A model generated the notes under the pieces. That model was not told the DNA's origin, did not search any database, and saw only the letters and a list, made by a program, of their open reading frames with translations. A program made the translations under genes and the position numbers. This document shows, piece by piece, positions 60,316-64,000 of a stretch of 64,000 bases of DNA. The DNA comes from DATFWC01 sp963777755 (GTDB lineage Bacteria > Pseudomonadota > Alphaproteobacteria > Rhizobiales > Xanthobacteraceae). The first letter of the stretch is position 1. Each line of letters starts with the position of its first letter. The stretch covers positions 1-64,000 of the forward strand of contig CAVZSC010000004.1 of NCBI GenBank assembly GCA_963777755.1, given 5' to 3'.

Positions 60316-60750
60316 TCAACCGAGGCTTGCCGCCCCCAGATAGGCGAGCGTTGCCGCAAGCCCGAGCGCGCTGCGTCCGGCGTGCAACCGTCCCCATTGC
60401 TCGATGCGGCTGCGCGTCGCCGCATCCGCCTCAGCGACCGGCGTCGCCTCGAGCGCGTCGTTCACCGGCTTGATGACGAGGAGCGTGTAGGGCCAGTTGG
60501 CGACGATGAGAACCGCCCCGATGAGCCACAGCCAGTTGTAGCTGAGAAGGAACGCCACGATGCCGAACGCTCCGGCGATGAGGGCGAGCGGCGCCTGCAT
60601 GCGCAGGCCGCGCGCGTAACTCGGCTTCCATTCCGTGAGCAGCGCCTTGGCGTCGAGCTCGAGCCGCGCCGGCTGCTCGGCGACGCTGACGTAGAGGGCG
60701 GCGCCCGCGAACGCGGCGGCGGTTGCAAGCGCGAGGTCTCCCGTCAGCAT
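60316..60750 (-). CDS. DUF1772-type membrane protein
   Basis: 144 residues; GAGGAG eight bases before ATG 60750. Four helices, with ALYVSVAEQPARLELD after the first and PVNDALEATP in the third loop, both usual in DUF1772. Function unknown; relatives are often near oxidoreductases. It lies 40 bases after the acyl-CoA dehydrogenase gene. Confidence 0.75.
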   Translation of the reverse strand: MLTGDLALATAAAFAGAALYVSVAEQPARLELDAKALLTEWKPSYARGLRMQAPLALIAGAFGIVAFLLSYNWLWLIGAVLIVANWPYTLLVIKPVNDALEATPVAEADAATRSRIEQWGRLHAGRSALGLAATLAYLGAASLG

Positions 60751-60790
60751 GGCGGCCTCTCCTCGTTGCGCCAATGACGCCAGGAACGTC

Positions 60791-61930
60791 TCAGTTCCCC
60801 AACATGTCCCGGCTGACGATCAGCCGCATCACCTCGTTGGTCCCTTCGAGGATCTGGTGCACGCGCACGTCGCGCAGCACCCGCTCGATCGGATAGTCGC
60901 GCAGATAGCCGTAACCGCCATGCAGCTGCAGGCATCCGTTGACCACCTCGAAGCCGGTGTCGGTGGCGAGCCGCTTCGCCATGGCGGCAAGCCGCGTCGC
61001 GCCCGGCTCCTTGTTGGCGACCGCGACGGCGGCGCGCCGCAGCATCAGGCGAGCCGCCTCCATCTCGGTGGCGAAATCGGCGACGCGAAAGCGCAGCGCC
61101 TGGAACCGCGACAGCCGCGAGCCGAACTGCCGGCGCTCGCGCATGTACTCGACGGTGCGGTCGAGGCAGAACTGCGCGCCGCCGAGCGAGCAGGCGGCGA
61201 TGCCGAGGCGGCCGCCGTCGAGCCCGGCCATGGCGATGGAGAACCCCTGCCCTTCGCGCCCGATGCGGTTCGCCACCGGAACCCGGCAATTGTCGAAGTT
61301 CACCATGGCGTTGGGCTGCGACTTCCAGCCGAGCTTCTTTTCCCTGGCGCCGAACGACAAGCCGGGCGTGCCCTTCTCGACCACGAGGCAGGAGATGCCC
61401 TTGGGCCCGGTTCCGCCGCTGCGCACCATGCAGACATAGAGGTCCGACGTGCCGGCGCCGGAGATGAACGCCTTGCTGCCGTCGAGCACGTAGTGGTCGC
61501 CGTCGAGGATCGCGCGGGTCGAGATGCTGGCGGCATCCGAGCCGGAGTTCGGCTCGGTGAGGCAATAGCTCGCGAAATGCTCCATCGAGCACAGCCGGGG
61601 CAGCAGGCGCCGCCGCTGCTCGTCCGAGCCATAGCGGTCGATCATCCAGGCCGCCATGTTGTGGATCGAGATATAGGCGGTGGTGGAGGTGCACCCTTGC
61701 GCCAGCTCCTCGTAGATCAGGATGGCGTCCAGATTGGCAAGATCCGAGCCGCCGACGTCTTCGCGCACATAGATGCCGCCGAAGCCGAGCCCCGCCGCCT
61801 TGCGCAGCGCCTCGACTGGAAAAATCTCGTTTTCGTCCCATTCGCGCGCAAACGGCATCATCTCCTGGCGCGCGAACGTGCGCGCGGTATCCTGAAACGC
61901 ACGTTGTTCCTCGGTGAGCTCGAAATCCAT
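60791..61930 (-). CDS. Isobutyryl-CoA dehydrogenase (acyl-CoA dehydrogenase family)
   Basis: 379 residues; GGGGAG before ATG 61930. FAD enzyme: MDFELTEEQRAFQDTARTFA, FASYCLTEPNSGSDAASIST, DLYVCMVRSGG, DRTVEYMRERRQFG, VNGCLQLHGGYGYLRDYPIE and the catalytic Glu362 in ILEGTNEVMRLIVSRDML. This last motif is the one seen in mammalian ACAD8-type enzymes. With the hydrolase and MmsB it supplies three steps of valine degradation in one stretch. The direct neighbour is a DUF1772 gene. Confidence 0.88.
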   Translation of the reverse strand: MDFELTEEQRAFQDTARTFARQEMMPFAREWDENEIFPVEALRKAAGLGFGGIYVREDVGGSDLANLDAILIYEELAQGCTSTTAYISIHNMAAWMIDRYGSDEQRRRLLPRLCSMEHFASYCLTEPNSGSDAASISTRAILDGDHYVLDGSKAFISGAGTSDLYVCMVRSGGTGPKGISCLVVEKGTPGLSFGAREKKLGWKSQPNAMVNFDNCRVPVANRIGREGQGFSIAMAGLDGGRLGIAACSLGGAQFCLDRTVEYMRERRQFGSRLSRFQALRFRVADFATEMEAARLMLRRAAVAVANKEPGATRLAAMAKRLATDTGFEVVNGCLQLHGGYGYLRDYPIERVLRDVRVHQILEGTNEVMRLIVSRDMLGN

Positions 61931-62046
61931 CCTTACTCCCCAGGCGGCCGGGTGAAGTGCGGCCCCCCGGCAACACTCTCGAACTCACGCAGCCGGACCC
62001 ATTGACCGTTCGTGGCGGCGCCCGTACACAACCGGACGAGGGGAGA

Positions 62047-63183
62047 ATGACCCAAATCCTCGATCCGCCGAAACCCGCGCCCCCCGGCTCTTCGGGCGTA
62101 TTGCTGTCAATTCAGGCGATGCGCGGCTTCGCCGTGCTGGCGGTCATTCTCGTTCACATCCAGCTGTACTTCTCCGCCCAGCTGGCCATGCCGGATTTCA
62201 TCCCGTATTTCAATATCGGGGCGGCGAGCGTCGACCTGTTCTTCGTGATCTCCGGGTTCATCATGGTGTACGCGTCCGAGCGCCTGTTCGGACGCCCCGG
62301 CGCCACACGCATCTTCTTCCTGCGCCGGGTCGCGCGCATCGTCCCGCTCTATTGGGCGACCACGACGATCATGCTCCTCTGGATCCTGCTCCGGCATCGC
62401 GACTTCGATGCGGGCGGCAACTTCCTTCAGTGGGTCGTCTCGTCCTATGCGTTCCTGCCTTTTCCGCGCGGGGACGGAACCGTGTCACCGATCCATGGGG
62501 TCGGCTGGACGTTGAACTACGAGATGTTCTTCTACTCGTTGTTCGGCATCTTCGTGTTCCTGTCGCGTCGCGGCGTCGTCATCGCCATCGGCTCGTTGTT
62601 CTGCACCCTGATCGTCATCGGTTTCCTGTTCGGCCCGCTGCCCGAGCCGTTCGGGTTCTGGACCTGCCCGATCATCATCGAGTTCGTTTTCGGGATGATC
62701 ATCGCGCTGGCCTATCGCGACGGCGTGCGGCTGCCCCGGTGGCTGGTTCGCGCGCTGGTGCTCTCAGGCCTTGCGGTCTACGCTTGGTCGGCGACGCAGG
62801 GGCATTTCTTCGGTCCGCCGCCGGAGTCGGCGATGCGGGTTCTGCTGTGGGGCGTGCCGGCCATCGCGATCATCGGCGGGCTCGCGCTCGCCGAGCAGCG
62901 GCCCGCCGCCAACGGCTTCTGGCGCCTATTCGGCTTCCTGGGCGACGCCTCCTACTCGCTCTACCTGGTGCATCCCATGGCGCTCGGCCTGCCGCGCATG
63001 GTCCTGGGACGCTGGATCGAGCCGACGAGCGCGCCCTGGCTCTACGTCTTCTGCATGCTCGCCTGCGCGATTGTGCTGCCGCTCCTCGTCTACGTGTTCA
63101 TCGAAAAGCCGACGACGGAAGCGCTGCAGAAGAAGATCGAGGCCCGCCCGCGCCCCCCGATCCGCGAAATGGCGCCCGGCTGA
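62047..63183 (+). CDS. Acyltransferase 3 family membrane protein
   Basis: 378 residues; GGGGAGA just before ATG 62047. Ten or so helices. Family pattern: QAMRGFAVLAVILVHIQLYF with the conserved Arg and His, VDLFFVISGFIMVYAS, RRVARIVPLYWATT and SYSLYLVHPMALGL. These inner-membrane enzymes O-acylate surface or exported sugars. Divergent from the acyl-CoA dehydrogenase gene across 116 bp; two palindromes follow. Confidence 0.88.
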   Translation: MTQILDPPKPAPPGSSGVLLSIQAMRGFAVLAVILVHIQLYFSAQLAMPDFIPYFNIGAASVDLFFVISGFIMVYASERLFGRPGATRIFFLRRVARIVPLYWATTTIMLLWILLRHRDFDAGGNFLQWVVSSYAFLPFPRGDGTVSPIHGVGWTLNYEMFFYSLFGIFVFLSRRGVVIAIGSLFCTLIVIGFLFGPLPEPFGFWTCPIIIEFVFGMIIALAYRDGVRLPRWLVRALVLSGLAVYAWSATQGHFFGPPPESAMRVLLWGVPAIAIIGGLALAEQRPAANGFWRLFGFLGDASYSLYLVHPMALGLPRMVLGRWIEPTSAPWLYVFCMLACAIVLPLLVYVFIEKPTTEALQKKIEARPRPPIREMAPG

Positions 63184-63186
63184 CGT

Positions 63187-63263
63187 CTAGTGTGGCGGAT
63201 TTGACGTTCCTACCAGTATTGCGGCGACCCTTCGTAGGAACGTCAAATCCAAAGCCACACTAG
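63187..63263. repeat. CTAGTG...CACTAG hairpin element, copy d
   Basis: 77 bp. Outer arms CTAGTGTGGC / GCCACACTAG; inner arms GGATTTGACGTTCCTA / TAGGAACGTCAAATCC; unpaired AAA on the 3' side; loop CCAGTATTGCGGCGACCCTT plus CG. It begins four bases after the acyltransferase stop codon. Confidence 0.9.
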
Positions 63264-63276
63264 AATCTTATGGTTG

Positions 63277-63352
63277 CTAGTGTCCCTTTGGTTCCGACGT
63301 TCGTATGAGGGGGTGCTGCAAAGGGATACGAACGTCGGAACCGGGACACGAG
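63277..63352. repeat. CTAGTG...CACGAG hairpin element, copy e (opposite orientation)
   Basis: 76 bp. Outer arms CTAGTGTCCC / GGGACACGAG (one drifted base); inner arms GGTTCCGACGTTCGTAT / ATACGAACGTCGGAACC; unpaired TTT on the 5' side; loop with GGGTGCTGCAAAGGG. Forms a pair with 63,187-63,263, separated by 13 AT-rich bases, the same plan as at 34,753-34,918. Confidence 0.9.
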
Positions 63353-63426
63353 TGTGTCCCGGCAGCGAGGGAGTGGCAGGTCGGTTCGAGAACGCGTAAT
63401 AAGAGCGGGCCAACAGGAGGCCCGCC

Positions 63427-64000
63427 ATGGCCATCAAGTACGGCCGCCCGATCGAATCCAAGGTCCGCATCGTCCCGGCCGAGAGCCCTGCCCCCTCCCT
63501 TCCCTCCCCCGCAAGCGCGGGAGGGCCGGGGCTCGACTTGCCGACCCGAATGCGACGCAACCGTCGCGCCGAATGGGCGCGCCGGCTGGTGCGGGAAAAG
63601 GCGCTGACCGCCGACGACCTGATCTGGCCGCTGTTCGTGATCGACGGCGAGCGGCGGCGAATCAAGATCGATTCGATGCCCGGCGTGGAGCGGCTTTCGG
63701 TCGACGAGGCGGTGCGCGAGGCCGAGCGGGCGATGCGGCTCAGGATCCCCTGCCTCGCCTTGTTCCCCTATACCGACCCCAAGCTGCGCGACGAGGACGG
63801 GAGCGAGGCACTCAACCCCGACAATCTCGTGTGCCGCGCGATCCGCGCCATCAAGCGCGAGGTGCCGGACATCGGCGTCCTGTGCGACGTGGCGCTCGAT
63901 CCCTATACCAGCCATGGCCATGACGGGCTCCTGCGCGACGGCACGATCCTCAACGACGAGACGGTCGAGGTCCTGGTCAGGCAGGCGCTGGTCGAGGCCG
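63427..64000 (+). CDS. hemB: Delta-aminolevulinic acid dehydratase, 5' part
   Basis: The first 191 codons; the gene runs off the window. ATG 63427 follows AGGAGG (63,415-63,420). Porphobilinogen-synthase marks: RRNRRAEWARRLVRE, LIWPLFVIDG, ALFPYTDPKLRDEDGSEALN and LCDVALDPYTSHGHDG. It condenses two 5-aminolevulinates to porphobilinogen, a tetrapyrrole step in the cytosol. Residues 20-35 (SPAPSLPSPASAGGPG) are encoded by a short palindromic repeat that appears inserted in frame before the conserved LDLPTRMRRNR. Confidence 0.95.
   Translation, partial: MAIKYGRPIESKVRIVPAESPAPSLPSPASAGGPGLDLPTRMRRNRRAEWARRLVREKALTADDLIWPLFVIDGERRRIKIDSMPGVERLSVDEAVREAERAMRLRIPCLALFPYTDPKLRDEDGSEALNPDNLVCRAIRAIKREVPDIGVLCDVALDPYTSHGHDGLLRDGTILNDETVEVLVRQALVEA
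63484..63531 (+). repeat. Palindromic repeat in frame inside hemB
   Basis: The core CCCTCCCCCGC-AA-GCGCGGGAGGG (about 63,499-63,523) forms an 11-bp stem with one mismatch, flanked by CCTGCCCCCTCCCTT and CCGGGGCTCG. It resembles the CCCTCTCCCC-type intergenic element at 50,473. It is 48 bases long, so the reading frame is kept. Confidence 0.55.

Overview
The window is chromosomal DNA from a high-GC alphaproteobacterium, most likely a Hyphomicrobiales (Rhizobiales) member near Bradyrhizobium, Rhodopseudomonas or Pseudolabrys. The support is the gene order yceD-plsX-fabH-ihfA-merR and glyA-nrdR-ribD-ribE-ribH-nusB-thiL, an LdtR-type MarR regulator, a K+-independent H+-pyrophosphatase, orphan ABC substrate-binding proteins, and the palindromic intergenic repeats usual in this group. 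Assignment to a genus is inference. I saw no rRNA, tRNA or CRISPR array.

Layout. 1-1,520 is gene debris plus two tandem copies of a small peptide gene, one with a double-glycine leader. 1,520-19,750 is accessory: two orphan substrate-binding proteins, a C13-type cysteine peptidase, a GST-like protein, a lytic transglycosylase with a repetitive basic N-terminus, an RTX-like surface protein, a GH1 glycosidase, three small envelope proteins, a DUF2142 membrane protein, a YciF-like ferritin fold protein, topoisomerase IB, an extradiol dioxygenase-like VOC protein and a Bug/TctC binding protein. 19,769-26,833 is the fatty-acid/phospholipid operon (plsX-fabH-ihfA-merR) with yceD and bamE. It is interrupted between yceD and plsX by a roughly 2.5 kb island holding an IS3 remnant, a nested palindrome, two AT-rich genes, a possible Rhs-tip fragment and a small antitoxin-like ORF.

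27,101-34,739 holds a GNAT-like protein, hppA, an MFS transporter, a cyclase-family hydrolase, small ORFs and an FMN-dependent alpha-hydroxy-acid dehydrogenase. 34,932-41,504 is a tightly coupled housekeeping operon read on the minus strand (glyA, nrdR, ribD, ribE, an FkbM-type methyltransferase, ribH, nusB, thiL) that makes one-carbon units, riboflavin and TPP. It is followed by an L,D-transpeptidase. 43,563-54,016 is a plus-strand catabolic island: a three-gene molybdenum hydroxylase whose iron-sulfur subunit is fused to a CoxG domain, an aldo/keto reductase, and a complete Liv-type ABC importer. 54,055-56,636 has two gene remnants, an MBL-fold hydrolase and ldtR. 56,933-61,930 carries three enzymes of valine catabolism (isobutyryl-CoA dehydrogenase, 3-hydroxyisobutyryl-CoA hydrolase, 3-hydroxyisobutyrate dehydrogenase) among small membrane proteins. 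The window ends in an acyltransferase and the 5' part of hemB.

Most notable signals. (1) A family of CTAGTG...CACTAG hairpins occurs twice as oppositely oriented pairs, with arms that differ in sequence but stay fully complementary. (2) A duplicated double-glycine-leader peptide gene has no visible exporter. (3) The AT-rich island splits yceD from plsX. (4) A short palindromic repeat appears to sit in frame inside the N-terminus of hemB. (5) An aldo/keto reductase gene is bracketed by two diverged copies of the coxG 3' end.
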